Part shown: positions 16,795 to 25,377 of the stretch, one piece after another
Numbering within the stretch: position 1 is the stretch's first letter
Layout: each line of letters begins with the position of its first letter
Origin: Candidatus Evtepia faecavium
GTDB lineage: Bacteria > Bacillota > Clostridia > Oscillospirales > Oscillospiraceae
DNA: 48,986 nt
NCBI GenBank assembly: GCA_019115545.1
Contig: DXDK01000036.1
Location: forward strand, 1-48,986
Direction of reading: 5' to 3'
Notes under the pieces: model-generated
What the model saw: only the letters and a program-made list of their open reading frames with translations
The model's database searches: none
Told to the model about the DNA's origin: nothing
Translations under genes and position numbers: made by a program

Positions 16795-16823
16795 TGGACA
16801 TTTTCCCCGGGGACGGGTAAAAT
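16795..16823 (+). promoter_or_regulatory. promoter of the two-lipoprotein operon
   Basis: TGGACA at 16795-16800, 17 bp spacer, TAAAAT at 16818-16823. It separates the lipoproteins from the exporter operon. Confidence 0.65.
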
Positions 16824-16860
16824 AAAAACGAATCTGCACGAAGAAAAAAGGACGGATGGT

Positions 16861-17670
16861 ATGAAACGAAACGCTTGGCTCTCCTGCTGCCTGCTGCTGG
16901 CCCTGCTCCTGGCGGGCTGCGGGGGAGGGGAGGAGACACCCCAGGACAACAGCGCCTATGTGGGCAGCTACCTCTGCACCGGCATCACCCTGGACGGCCT
17001 GGCCATGAATACGGAGGGGAAATGGCTCACCCTCAACGCCGACGGCACCGTGGACTTCTTCCTCACCGAGGAGGCCGGCGAGGCCGAGTGGAGCCTGTCC
17101 GGGGAGCACCTCACCCTCTCCGTGGCCGGGGAGCGGGTGGCCAGCGGCGACTTTCAGGGGGAGAAACTCACCCTGGAGATGGCGGGAATGACCTACACCT
17201 TCCTCCGGGAGGGGGCCCAGGTCAGCCAGGAGGAGAACGCCGCCTATGCCACCTTCACCTGCTACGGGGACCTCTACGCCGTGCGCTACCCCACGGAGCG
17301 CTTCCACCCGGACCCGGCGGGGCTGTCCGACCTCTACAGCGACGACGACACCAAGGGCTGGGTCACCCGGCTGGGGTCCCAGGAACAGGTCACCCAGTGG
17401 CTGGCCGGCTTTGACGAGAAGGCCGCCGCCGAGGGGGTGACGGACTACCAGTCCCTGGACCTCACCGTGGCGGGCTATCCCGCCCGGGCCATCGTCTACC
17501 AGGACGAGACGGGGTGGAACAGCGAGGTGCTGGTGAACTTCGCCCAGGACCTGGGGAGCGACGCCTATCCCATGTACGCCGCCTACCTCTACTTCACCGG
17601 CCCCACCTACCTGGCCGTGTGGAGCGAGGACATCCAGACCATCGTGGGCAGCCTGACCCTGCCCCAGTGA
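16861..17670 (+). CDS. lipoprotein with lipocalin-like N-terminal domain
   Basis: A 269-residue predicted lipoprotein. The signal ends in LLLAGC with Cys20 lipidated. Residues about 30-115 form a strand-rich repeat of the kind seen in lipocalin-like domains (YVGSYLCTGITLDG, LTLNADGTVDFFLT, WSLSGEHLTLSVAG). The C-terminal half (about 125-269) resembles small periplasmic-type domains with AVRYPTERF and a final IVGSLTLPQ, as in many clostridial lipoproteins that sense or bind unknown ligands. Start ATG at 16861 with AAGGACGG upstream. Twenty bases separate it from the next lipoprotein gene, so they form an operon. Confidence 0.72.
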   Translation: MKRNAWLSCCLLLALLLAGCGGGEETPQDNSAYVGSYLCTGITLDGLAMNTEGKWLTLNADGTVDFFLTEEAGEAEWSLSGEHLTLSVAGERVASGDFQGEKLTLEMAGMTYTFLREGAQVSQEENAAYATFTCYGDLYAVRYPTERFHPDPAGLSDLYSDDDTKGWVTRLGSQEQVTQWLAGFDEKAAAEGVTDYQSLDLTVAGYPARAIVYQDETGWNSEVLVNFAQDLGSDAYPMYAAYLYFTGPTYLAVWSEDIQTIVGSLTLPQ

Positions 17671-17690
17671 AGAGAAGGAGTGTGAGCCCC

Positions 17691-18674
17691 ATGCGTTGGA
17701 GACATCCCCTGGCCGCCCTGCTGGCCGCCCTCTGCCTGCTGGCCCTGTCCGCCTGCGGGGAGACCTCCGCCCCGGCGGAGAACCCAGAACAGACCCCACC
17801 GGCAGAGACCACGGAGCCGGCCCCGCCGGCGGACACCCCTGAGACCCCCGCCGACCCCGCCCCGGCGGAGGATCCCTCCCTCACCCAGTTCCGGGAGACC
17901 CTGGCGGAGGGGGGCTACTTCTGCGGCCTGGCCTTCCTGGGCTACCTGCCGGAGGGGGACCCCGCAGGGCTGGAGGAACTCCTCCAGGCGGGGGGATACG
18001 GGGAGGACTATCCCTTCCTGGCCGACCTGTCCCAGGACCAGGTGGTGGACTATGAAGGGGACGAGGTCTATTGCCTGGTCCCCCGGGACCCGGCGGCGTC
18101 CCTCACCGTCCAGGCCTGGAATTCCACCCCGGAGAACCAGTACCAGGGGGAGGTGGGGGAGACCCTCTACACCGATGACCAGGGCCAGCCGGTGGTCCTC
18201 ATCGGCAACGTCAGCGACGTGATCCCCAACCTCCAGGTCACCCTGACCGGGGAGGATGGCACGGAGCTGCTCTGGCACCCCGCCCTGGGCCTGTGCGACA
18301 GCACCCTGGCCCTGCCGGCTACCCCCAAGGTCTATGACTTCAGCCGGTACGACACCCTGGAGCTCCCCCAGCAGGCCGCCGATTTCCTGGGCACCTGGGC
18401 GGCGGAGGGGGCCAGCCTCACCCTCCGGGAGGACGGGAGCGCCGCCTACACCACCCCGGCGGGGGAGGCCTTCACCGGGACCTACTACGTCATCACCACC
18501 TCCAGCCAGTACCCGGAGGGGTCGGTGCTCCTGGAGCTCTCCGCTGAGGGGAACACCCCGGACTTCTGGGGGATCTTTACCTTCACCCCGGAGGGGCGCA
18601 CCCTCACTGCCGCCAGCGTCACCGGGGACCGGCTCCTGGACCGGGAGACGGTGACCTTCACCGCGGCCGAATAA
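17691..18674 (+). CDS. lipoprotein with Pro/Glu-rich linker
   Basis: A 327-residue predicted lipoprotein. The signal ends LLALSAC with Cys22 lipidated; a Pro/Glu/Thr-rich linker at about 28-65 probably spans the wall. The body shows no family I recognise; its C-terminal third (GTWAAEGASLTLREDGSAAY and following) has the same strand pattern as the N-terminal domain of the preceding lipoprotein, so the two share a lipocalin-like module in opposite positions. AAGGAG lies 10 bases before the ATG at 17691. Ends at a strong bidirectional terminator. Confidence 0.7.
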   Translation: MRWRHPLAALLAALCLLALSACGETSAPAENPEQTPPAETTEPAPPADTPETPADPAPAEDPSLTQFRETLAEGGYFCGLAFLGYLPEGDPAGLEELLQAGGYGEDYPFLADLSQDQVVDYEGDEVYCLVPRDPAASLTVQAWNSTPENQYQGEVGETLYTDDQGQPVVLIGNVSDVIPNLQVTLTGEDGTELLWHPALGLCDSTLALPATPKVYDFSRYDTLELPQQAADFLGTWAAEGASLTLREDGSAAYTTPAGEAFTGTYYVITTSSQYPEGSVLLELSAEGNTPDFWGIFTFTPEGRTLTAASVTGDRLLDRETVTFTAAE

Positions 18675-18685
18675 CTCCGAAAAAC

Positions 18686-18723
18686 AGCGCCCCCGGCGCG
18701 GCATCTGCCGCGCCGGGGGCGCT
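18686..18723. terminator. bidirectional intrinsic terminator
   Basis: A perfect 17 bp G+C stem (18686-18702 with 18707-18723, loop ATCT), with GTTTTT on the minus side and TTTG on the plus side. It serves the lipoprotein operon and yeiH. Confidence 0.85.
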
Positions 18724-18742
18724 TTGCGTCAACGGGAAGGGG

Positions 18743-19774
18743 TCACCACAGCCCCAGCAGGTGCTGGATCACCAGGCTGGTGACGGTGATCCCCACCCAG
18801 CAGCAGGCCCCCAGAGCCAAGGGGGCGCCGCCGGTTTTCACCAGTTTCACGATGTCGGTGTTCAGCCCGATGGCGGCCATGGCCAGGACGATGAAGAACT
18901 TGCTCAGGGTCTTGATGGGGGAGAAGACGCTGGCGTCCACCCCCAGGGACACGGCCACGGTGGTGATGAGGCTGGCCAGGATGAAGTAGAGGATGAAGAA
19001 GGGGAAGATGGATCGCAGGCGGACCTTTTCCCCCTGTTCCCGCTGGCCCTTTTTGGCCTGGAGGAAGGCCAGCACCAGGACGATGGGGATGATGGCCAGG
19101 GTGCGGGTGAGCTTCACAGTGACGGCCTTGTCCAGGGTGGCGCTGCCCAGGCCCCACATGCTGTCCCAGGTGGCGGCGGCAGCGGTGACGGAGGAGGTGT
19201 CGTTCACCGCGGTGCCGGCGAAGATGCCAAAGCCCTCCCCGGAGGTGGTGCTGAAGCCCAAAAAGTTGCCCAGAATGGGGAAGAGGATGGCCGCCAGGAC
19301 GTTGAAGAAGAAGATCACCGAGATGGACTGGGCCACCTCCTCGTCGTCGGCGTGGATCACCGGGGCGGCGGCGGCGATGGCCGACCCGCCGCAGATGGAG
19401 GAGCCCACCCCGATGAGGGTGGCGCTCTTGCTGGGGATGGGCAGCACCTTGTACAGCAGGAAGGCGATGAGCAGGGAGACGGTGATGGTGCACACGATGA
19501 TGGGCAGGGACTGCCGGCCGGTGTGGAGGACCACGGTGAGATCCAGGCCGAAGCCCAGCAGGATCACCGCCCACTGGAGGATCTTCTTGGAGGTGAACTT
19601 GATCCCCGGGGCCATCCTGCCCTGGTCCTTCAGGGGGACGGCGATGAGCATCCCCAGGAGGATGGCGATCACCGGCCCGCCCACCACGGGGAAGAGGGTC
19701 CCCAGAAACCAGGCGGGGACGGCGATGGCCAGGCACAGCAGCAGTCCCCGGCCGTTTTTCGCAAGAAACGTCAT
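18743..19774 (-). CDS. YeiH/UPF0324 family putative sulfate exporter
   Basis: A 343-residue membrane protein of the YeiH family (UPF0324), about ten hydrophobic helices. Family marks are the [10 protein letters not shown] segment, the [15 protein letters not shown] motif in the middle, [14 protein letters not shown], and the final AAIGLNTDI. Proteins of this family are annotated as putative sulfate or sulfonate exporters, but direct evidence is limited. It follows a Crp/Fnr regulator gene by 46 bases on the same strand, so both are transcribed together and its expression is probably tied to redox or nitrosative state. AGAGGAC precedes the ATG. Confidence 0.88.
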   Translation of the reverse strand: MTFLAKNGRGLLLCLAIAVPAWFLGTLFPVVGGPVIAILLGMLIAVPLKDQGRMAPGIKFTSKKILQWAVILLGFGLDLTVVLHTGRQSLPIIVCTITVSLLIAFLLYKVLPIPSKSATLIGVGSSICGGSAIAAAAPVIHADDEEVAQSISVIFFFNVLAAILFPILGNFLGFSTTSGEGFGIFAGTAVNDTSSVTAAAATWDSMWGLGSATLDKAVTVKLTRTLAIIPIVLVLAFLQAKKGQREQGEKVRLRSIFPFFILYFILASLITTVAVSLGVDASVFSPIKTLSKFFIVLAMAAIGLNTDIVKLVKTGGAPLALGACCWVGITVTSLVIQHLLGLW

Positions 19775-19820
19775 AGGTGTCCTCTCTTTCTGTTCTCGTT
19801 GGGCGGAAGGGGCGCGCCGG

Positions 19821-20501
19821 TCACCGGGCCGGGGAAAGGGGGCCCAGGAGGGTGATCTGCCGGCCCTGGCTCTCCAGCAGGCCGGCCTGGCGGAGCTTGC
19901 TCAGCTCGGCGGACATGGCGCTGCGGTCCACCCCCAGGTAGTCGGCCAGGGCCTGGCGGTCATAGTCCAGGGTGAAGGTGGCACTGCCGGCCCGCCGGGC
20001 CTCGTCGGTGAAGTAGGCCATGAGCTTCTCCCGGGTGGTCCGCCGGGACAGCAGGGCCAGTTTCCGGGTGAGCACCAGGTTCTTCTCCGCGGAGATGGTC
20101 AGCAGGTTGGCCACCAGCCGGGGGTGCACCGGGAGGATCTCCCTGTCAGGGTGGAGCAGCCGCTGGCCGTCCAGCAGCAGGACGGTGCTGTCCTGGGCGG
20201 CCTCCACGCTCACCGGCAGGGCGGGAAAGGCCACCCAGGCAAAGGCCTCCCCAAACAGCTGCGGGGGGGCCGCCGAGGCCAGGATGTTCCGGTTGCCGCA
20301 GTAGTCCTCGTGGACGATGCGCACCGAGCCGGACAGGACGATTCCCATCCACCGGGCGGGCTCCCCGGCGGCCAGAAGATGCTGGTGCCGGCTGGCCCGG
20401 AGGGTGCGCGCCCCCAGGTGGGGGAGCACCTGCTCCAGTTCCCCCTGGGGGATCCCTTGAAACAGAGGGCACTGGGCCAGCAGGGGGTAGAATTCTCTCA
20501 T
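19821..20501 (-). CDS. Crp/Fnr-family transcriptional regulator
   Basis: A 226-residue Crp/Fnr regulator: an N-terminal cyclic-nucleotide-binding-like beta roll (about 10-130), a long dimer helix, and a C-terminal winged helix (about 150-220) with recognition stretch [19 protein letters not shown]. It lacks the N-terminal cysteine cluster of Fnr and has no clear cAMP-binding RSA motif, so the signal is unknown; haem or another redox ligand as in DNR/HcpR-like proteins is possible. GGAGGG precedes the ATG. A 16-base palindrome in its own 5' leader suggests autoregulation and control of the divergent ferredoxin gene. Confidence 0.88.
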   Translation of the reverse strand: MREFYPLLAQCPLFQGIPQGELEQVLPHLGARTLRASRHQHLLAAGEPARWMGIVLSGSVRIVHEDYCGNRNILASAAPPQLFGEAFAWVAFPALPVSVEAAQDSTVLLLDGQRLLHPDREILPVHPRLVANLLTISAEKNLVLTRKLALLSRRTTREKLMAYFTDEARRAGSATFTLDYDRQALADYLGVDRSAMSAELSKLRQAGLLESQGRQITLLGPLSPAR

Positions 20502-20515
20502 GGTTTCCCTCCAGA

Positions 20516-20531
20516 TGTTGGATTTCCAACA
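20516..20531. promoter_or_regulatory. probable Crp/Fnr-type operator
   Basis: A perfect inverted repeat TGTTGGA-TT-TCCAACA, 16 bases, the length of a Crp/Fnr site. It lies downstream of the -10 of the regulator gene (repressing position) and just upstream of the -35 of the ferredoxin promoter, centred close to -41 (activating, class II position) if transcription starts 7 bases after that -10. Confidence 0.65.
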
Positions 20532-20558
20532 GACAATGCTCTCGTATCCTACTAGAAT
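20530..20558 (+). promoter_or_regulatory. promoter of the ferredoxin gene
   Basis: TAGAAT at 20553-20558 with a poor -35 (CAGACA at 20530-20535, 17 bp spacer). A weak -35 abutting a palindrome fits an activator-dependent promoter. Confidence 0.5.
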
Positions 20559-20574
20559 ATAGATAAAAAGTCAA
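20546..20574 (-). promoter_or_regulatory. promoter of the Crp/Fnr-yeiH operon
   Basis: Minus strand TTGACT (20574-20569), 17 bp spacer, TAGGAT (20551-20546). Confidence 0.6.
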
Positions 20575-20597
20575 GGTATTTCCAGGAGGTTTTTCCT

Positions 20598-21290
20598 ATG
20601 TCTACTGCACGCAAAATCATTCAAATCGACGAAGCCCTGTGCAACGGCTGCGGCCTGTGTGCCGGGGCCTGCCACGAGGGGGCCATCGCCATGGTGAACG
20701 GAAAGGCCAAGCTGGTCCGGGAGGACCACTGCGACGGCCTGGGGGACTGCCTCCCCGCCTGCCCGGTGGGGGCCATCACTTTTGTGACCCGGCCGGCCCC
20801 TGCCTATGACCCCGCCGCCGTGGCCCGGACCCGGGCCGCCCAGGCCGCCCACGCCGGGGGATGTCCCGGCAGCCGCCCCCAGGTCCTGTCCCAGCCGGCG
20901 GCAGGGGAGGGGGCGAAGGAGGCCCCCTTCAGCTGCCTGGCCCAGTGGCCGGTGCAGCTCCGCCTGGTCCCGGTAAAAGCCCCCTATTTTGACGGGGCCC
21001 ACCTGCTGGTGGCGGCGGACTGCGCCGCCTATGCCCGGGGCACCTTCCATCGAGATTACATGCAGGGGCGGGTGACCCTCATCGGCTGCCCCAAGCTGGA
21101 CGAGGCCGACTACCGGGCAAAGCTCACCCAGATCCTGTCCGGCAACGACATCCGCAGCCTCACCGTGGTGCGGATGCAGGTGCCCTGCTGCGGCGGGCTC
21201 CAGCAGGCGGCCCAGATGGCCTGCCTGGCCAGCGGGAAGGCCATTCCCTTCCAGGTGGTGACCCTTTCTGCAGAGGGAAAGGTCCTCTGA
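20598..21290 (+). CDS. dicluster 4Fe-4S ferredoxin-like protein
   Basis: A 230-residue protein with a 2[4Fe-4S] ferredoxin domain at the N-terminus: CNGCGLCAGACHEGAI near residues 15-30 and the second set CDGLGDC-x3-CPVGAI near 51-64, where the spacing of the first pair is CDGLGDC (Cx5C), slightly unusual. The C-terminal part (about 110-230) has GCPKLDEADYRAKL and the cysteine pair PCCGG; related proteins stand beside hybrid-cluster-protein (hcp) genes in clostridia and are thought to pass electrons to it. No hcp is in this window. AGGAGGT lies 7 bases before the ATG. It is divergent from the Crp/Fnr gene and shares the palindrome at 20516. Confidence 0.87.
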   Translation: MSTARKIIQIDEALCNGCGLCAGACHEGAIAMVNGKAKLVREDHCDGLGDCLPACPVGAITFVTRPAPAYDPAAVARTRAAQAAHAGGCPGSRPQVLSQPAAGEGAKEAPFSCLAQWPVQLRLVPVKAPYFDGAHLLVAADCAAYARGTFHRDYMQGRVTLIGCPKLDEADYRAKLTQILSGNDIRSLTVVRMQVPCCGGLQQAAQMACLASGKAIPFQVVTLSAEGKVL

Positions 21291-21492
21291 TGCAAATGGG
21301 GGAATTTTGTCGAAATGCATCCCTCCGCCCCCGGGCGGGGAGGGGCCGGCAAGGATTGTGTTAGGACCTTGACAGTTTGCGAGTGGTGTATTTGCACAAA
21401 GAAGGTAAAGGGCCATCGTTTTCCTTTGACTTTCCCGGCAGGATAGAAGGATTCCGCAGGTTTTCCTGCAGGAAGTTTGGGTATAACTTTCA

Positions 21493-21522
21493 TTTACAAA
21501 GAGAGCTTGCAAATGGTAAGAT
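21493..21522 (+). promoter_or_regulatory. promoter of the PFOR gene
   Basis: TTTACA at 21493-21498, 18 bp spacer, TAAGAT at 21517-21522 preceded by TGG. The palindrome 21513-21530 covers this -10 and the likely start point. Confidence 0.55.
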
Positions 21523-21530
21523 GATACCAT
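21513..21530. promoter_or_regulatory. inverted repeat over the PFOR -10 box
   Basis: Perfect arms ATGGTA and TACCAT with a 6-base spacer, lying over the -10 box and start point, a repressor-like position. The same arms with a 9-base spacer occur over the -10 of the DUF1538 gene (39563-39583). Confidence 0.45.
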
Positions 21531-21635
21531 CAGAGGAGAGTGCGGGCCATGGCATCATGGCTCGCCTCTGAATATAAGGAAAACCATCCAGTGAAATGGT
21601 TCCCCCCATTTACCCTGGCAGAAGGAGGAGTCAAC

Positions 21636-24600
21636 GTGGCAAGAAAGCGCAAGACAATGGACGGCAACACCGCGGCGGCCCATGTGGCGTATGCTTTTAC
21701 TGAAGTCGCGGCAATTTATCCCATCACCCCGTCCTCTGTGATGGCAGAGCTTTCGGACAAGTGGTCTGCGGAAGGACGGAACAACATGTTTGGCCAGCCG
21801 GTGAAGGTATCGGTGATGCAGTCGGAGGGCGGCGCCGCCGGCGCGGTCCACGGCTCTCTGACCGCCGGCGCCCTGACCACCACGTTCACCGCCTCTCAGG
21901 GGCTTCTGCTGATGATCCCCAATATGTACAAGATCGCCGGCAGCCTGCTGCCCGGGGTGATGCACGTCTCCGCCCGGGCCCTGGCCACCCACGCCCTGTC
22001 CATCTTCGGCGACCACAGCGACGTGATGTCCTGCCGCTCCACCGGCTACGCCATGCTGTGCAGCGCCAACCCCCAGGAGGTCATGGACCTGGGCGCTGTG
22101 GCCCATCTCACCGCCATCGCCGGCCGGGTGCCCTTCCTCCACTTCTTCGACGGCTTCCGCACCTCCCACGAGATCCGGAAGGTGGAGGTCTGGGACTATG
22201 ACGAGCTGAAGTCCATGGTGGACATGGACGCCCTGAAGGCCTTCCGGGAGCGGGCCCTGAACCCCGACCACCCGGTGCTCCGGGGCTCTGCCCAGAACCC
22301 GGACATCTTCTTCCAGGTCAACGAGTCCCGCAACCAGTACTACGATGCCCTCCCCGCCGTGGTGGAGGAGTACATGGACAAGGTCAACCAGCGCATCGGC
22401 ACCAACTACAAGCTCTTCAACTACTACGGCGCCCCCGACGCCGAGACCGTCATGGTGGCCATGGGCTCCGTGTGCGACGCGGCGGAGGAAGTGGTGGACT
22501 ACCTCAACGCCAAGGGGGAGAAGGTCGGCCTGGTGAAGGTCCACCTCTACCGCCCCTTTGCCACCGACCGCTTCGTGGCCGCCCTTCCCGCCACGGTGAA
22601 GAACGTGGTGGTCATGGACCGCTGTAAGGACCCCTCCGCCATCGGCGAGCCCCTGTATCTGGACGTGGTGGCCGCCCTGGCCCAAAGTCCCCTGGCCGGC
22701 ACCAAGGTGGTGGGCGGCCGGTACGGCCTGGGTTCCAAGGACACCACCCCCGGCGGCATCCTCTCCGCCTTCCGCAACGGCCAGAGCGACGACCCCGTGC
22801 GCAGCTTCACCATCAACATCGAGGACGATGTCACCCACCGCTCCCTGCCCATCCAGGAGGAGCCCGACGTGTCGGAAGAGGGGACCATCGCCTGCAAGTT
22901 CTGGGGTCTCGGCGGGGACGGCACCGTGGGCGCCAACAAGAACTCCATCAAGATCATCGGTGACAACACCGACATGCAGGTCCAGGCCTATTTCCAGTAC
23001 GACTCCAAGAAGTCCGGCGGCGTGACCATCAGCCACCTGCGGTTCGGCAGGAACCAGATCAAGGCCTCCTATTACGTCACCCAGGCCGACTTCGTGGCCT
23101 GCCACTCTGCGGCCTACATGGAGAAGTTCGACATCGTCCAGGACATCAAGCCCGGCGGCACCTTCCTGCTCAACTGTTCCTGGAACATGCAGGAGCTGGA
23201 GGAGCACCTCCCCGCCGCCGCCAAGCGGTACCTGGCCCAGAACAACATCCACGTCTACACCTGCGACGCCACCCATAAGGCCATCGAGCTGGGCATGGGC
23301 AACCGGTCCAACACCATCCTCCAGGCCGCCTTCTTCAAGCTGGCCAAGGTCATCCCTGTGGAGGAGGCCGTCCAGCACATGAAGGACGCCATCGTCAAGA
23401 GCTACGGCCACAAGGGCATGGACGTCATCATGCGCAACTACAACGCCGTGGACGCCGGCATCGAAGGGGTCCAGGAAGTGCCCATCCCCAGCGGTTGGGC
23501 CGACGCCCAGGACACCCCCGTGGAGCCCGAGATCCGCACCGACCGGCAGGAGCTGGCCCAGTACGTGAAGGACGTCATGATCCCCGCCAACGCCATGCGG
23601 GGGGATGTCATCCCCGTCTCCAAGCTCATGGCCGGGGCCGACGGCACCCTGCCCCAGGGCACCGCTGCCTTTGAGAAGCGGGGCATCGCCGTCTCCGTCC
23701 CCGAGTGGGATCCCCAGAGCTGCATCCAGTGCAACATCTGCTCCTATGTCTGTCCCCACGCCTGCATCCGGCCCATCGTCATGGACGCCGACGAGGTGGT
23801 GGAGGCCCCCAAGCACATCAAGATGCACGACATGCGGGGCAAGGGCTGCGAGATCTACGCCTACACCATGACCGTCTCCGTGCTGGACTGCACCGGCTGC
23901 GGCTCCTGCGTGGAGGCCTGCCCCGCCAAGACCAAGGCCCTCACCATGAAGCCCCTGGCCTCCCAGATGGGCGAGCAGGAGATCTTCAACTACGGCCAGG
24001 AGCAGGTCACCCAGAAGCACACCCCCTTCGCCAAGGAGACCGTGAAGGGCAGCCAGTTCGAGCAGCCCCTCTTCGAGTTCTCCGGCGCCTGCGCCGGCTG
24101 CGGCGAGACCCCCTACGTCAAGCTGGTCACCCAGCTCTTCGGGGACCGGATGTACATCGCCAACGCCACCGGCTGCACCTCCATCTGGGGCGGCAGCGCC
24201 CCCTCCACCCCCTACACCGTGAACAAGGAGGGGAGAGGCCCCGCCTGGGAGAACTCCCTCTTCGAGGACGGCGCCGAGTTCGGCTACGGCATGAACCTGG
24301 CCGTCCACGCCCGGCAGAAGGCGGCCGCCGACCTGGCCCGTTCCCTGGCCCAGGAGGAGTCCACCCCCGCCGCGGTGACCCTCTGCGCCCAGAAGTGGCT
24401 CAACCACCGCAATGAGGTGGAGGGCTCCCGCACCACCGGCCAGGCCCTGACGGAAGCCCTGGCCAAGGCCCTCTCCGAGGGCAAGGGGGACCAGGCCCAG
24501 CTCCAGGCCCTGTATGATATGCGGGATATGTTCGGCCAGAAGTCCATCTGGGCCTTCGGCGGCGACGGTTGGGCTTACGACATCGGCTACGGCGGTGTGG

Positions 24601-25205
24601 ACCACGTGCTGGCCTCCGGGGCCAACATCAACATCCTGGTGCTGGACACCGAGGTCTACTCCAACACCGGCGGCCAGGCCTCCAAGGCCACCAACACCGG
24701 CGCGGTGGCTCAGTTCGCCGCGGCAGGCAAGGACGTGGCCAAGAAGGACCTGGCGGCCATCGCCATGCAGTACGGCAACGTCTACGTGGCCCAGGTGGCC
24801 ATGGGCGCCGACTACAGCCAGACCCTCCGGGCCCTGCTGGAGGCCGAGTCCTACCCCGGCACTTCCATCGTCATCGCCTATGCCCCCTGCATCAGCCACG
24901 GCATCAAGATCGGCATGCAGAACACCATGCTGGAGATGAGCGCCGCCGTCCAGGCCGGCTACTGGCACCTCTTCCGCTATGACCCCCGCCGCCTGGAGAA
25001 GGGCCGCAACCCCTTCCAGCTGGATTCCCCGGAGCCCATCATGGACTACCAGGAGTTCATCACCGGCGAGGTGCGTTACTCCTCCCTCCAGCTCACCTTC
25101 CCCGACCGGGCCAAGGACCTCTTCGAGAAGGCAGAGAAGGAGGCCAAGGCCAAGTACCAGCGCCTGGTGGAGCTCAGCAAGCCCTGGGAGCACAAGGACG
25201 CCTGA
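21636..25205 (+). CDS. nifJ: pyruvate:ferredoxin (flavodoxin) oxidoreductase
   Basis: A 1189-residue one-chain PFOR, which converts pyruvate plus CoA to acetyl-CoA, CO2 and reduced ferredoxin, the central energy step of anaerobes. Visible in order: the pyrimidine-binding domain (YPITPSSVMAE near residue 27), the gamma domain, two ferredoxin-type clusters (C696/C699/C702/C706 and C752/C755/C758/C762), and the TPP-binding part with C819, C822, C847 and C1085 as ligands of the proximal cluster and GDGWAYDIG at about 976 for Mg-TPP. Length matches the family. GTG at 21636 has GAAGGAGGAG just upstream and gives the usual ARKRKTMDGN start; the longer frame from 21540 is leader. Single gene with a strong terminator. 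Confidence 0.96.
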   Translation: MARKRKTMDGNTAAAHVAYAFTEVAAIYPITPSSVMAELSDKWSAEGRNNMFGQPVKVSVMQSEGGAAGAVHGSLTAGALTTTFTASQGLLLMIPNMYKIAGSLLPGVMHVSARALATHALSIFGDHSDVMSCRSTGYAMLCSANPQEVMDLGAVAHLTAIAGRVPFLHFFDGFRTSHEIRKVEVWDYDELKSMVDMDALKAFRERALNPDHPVLRGSAQNPDIFFQVNESRNQYYDALPAVVEEYMDKVNQRIGTNYKLFNYYGAPDAETVMVAMGSVCDAAEEVVDYLNAKGEKVGLVKVHLYRPFATDRFVAALPATVKNVVVMDRCKDPSAIGEPLYLDVVAALAQSPLAGTKVVGGRYGLGSKDTTPGGILSAFRNGQSDDPVRSFTINIEDDVTHRSLPIQEEPDVSEEGTIACKFWGLGGDGTVGANKNSIKIIGDNTDMQVQAYFQYDSKKSGGVTISHLRFGRNQIKASYYVTQADFVACHSAAYMEKFDIVQDIKPGGTFLLNCSWNMQELEEHLPAAAKRYLAQNNIHVYTCDATHKAIELGMGNRSNTILQAAFFKLAKVIPVEEAVQHMKDAIVKSYGHKGMDVIMRNYNAVDAGIEGVQEVPIPSGWADAQDTPVEPEIRTDRQELAQYVKDVMIPANAMRGDVIPVSKLMAGADGTLPQGTAAFEKRGIAVSVPEWDPQSCIQCNICSYVCPHACIRPIVMDADEVVEAPKHIKMHDMRGKGCEIYAYTMTVSVLDCTGCGSCVEACPAKTKALTMKPLASQMGEQEIFNYGQEQVTQKHTPFAKETVKGSQFEQPLFEFSGACAGCGETPYVKLVTQLFGDRMYIANATGCTSIWGGSAPSTPYTVNKEGRGPAWENSLFEDGAEFGYGMNLAVHARQKAAADLARSLAQEESTPAAVTLCAQKWLNHRNEVEGSRTTGQALTEALAKALSEGKGDQAQLQALYDMRDMFGQKSIWAFGGDGWAYDIGYGGVDHVLASGANINILVLDTEVYSNTGGQASKATNTGAVAQFAAAGKDVAKKDLAAIAMQYGNVYVAQVAMGADYSQTLRALLEAESYPGTSIVIAYAPCISHGIKIGMQNTMLEMSAAVQAGYWHLFRYDPRRLEKGRNPFQLDSPEPIMDYQEFITGEVRYSSLQLTFPDRAKDLFEKAEKEAKAKYQRLVELSKPWEHKDA

Positions 25206-25237
25206 ACCTGATTTCCCATTCCCACGTTTCCATCAAC

Positions 25238-25272
25238 CCCCGGCAGAGCCTGTGCGGCTCTGCCGGGGTTTT
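25238..25272 (+). terminator. intrinsic terminator of the PFOR gene
   Basis: A perfect 13 bp stem (25238-25250 with 25256-25268, 5-base loop) followed by TTTTCTCT. Confidence 0.9.
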
Positions 25273-25285
25273 CTCTGGGAACCAT

Positions 25286-25314
25286 TTGACAACCCGGGGA
25301 AACCATGGCACAAT
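25286..25314 (+). promoter_or_regulatory. promoter of the mgtC-like gene
   Basis: Perfect TTGACA at 25286-25291, 17 bp spacer, CACAAT at 25309-25314 preceded by TGG. Confidence 0.65.
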
Positions 25315-25377
25315 AGGGAAAAACACCCTTCCGGCGCCCCAGCCCGCCGGAGGGGTTCCGTGAAAGGGGGAGGAGAC

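Larger units (their letters stand above)
21291..21635 (+). other. long leader / intergenic region upstream of the PFOR gene
   Basis: No convincing gene. It holds an imperfect G+C inverted repeat around 21324-21348 that may end ferredoxin transcription, a TTGACA at 21369-21374 without a well-placed -10, a TTCCTGCAGGAA palindrome at 21463-21474, a TATAAC at 21482-21487, and the best promoter at 21493-21522. The G+C drops sharply here compared with the genes. A roughly 105-base untranslated leader precedes the PFOR start. Confidence 0.5.

Noticed and set aside
21369-21374. A perfect TTGACA upstream of PFOR as its main -35 box
   Set aside because: No -10 hexamer at 16-18 bases; the nearest TATTTG is 14 bases away.
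21555-25193. A 1212-residue open frame on the minus strand opposite the PFOR gene
   Set aside because: Shadow frame caused by high G+C in third codon positions; low-complexity Gly/Val/His/Leu content, no ribosome site, and the plus strand gene is unmistakable.
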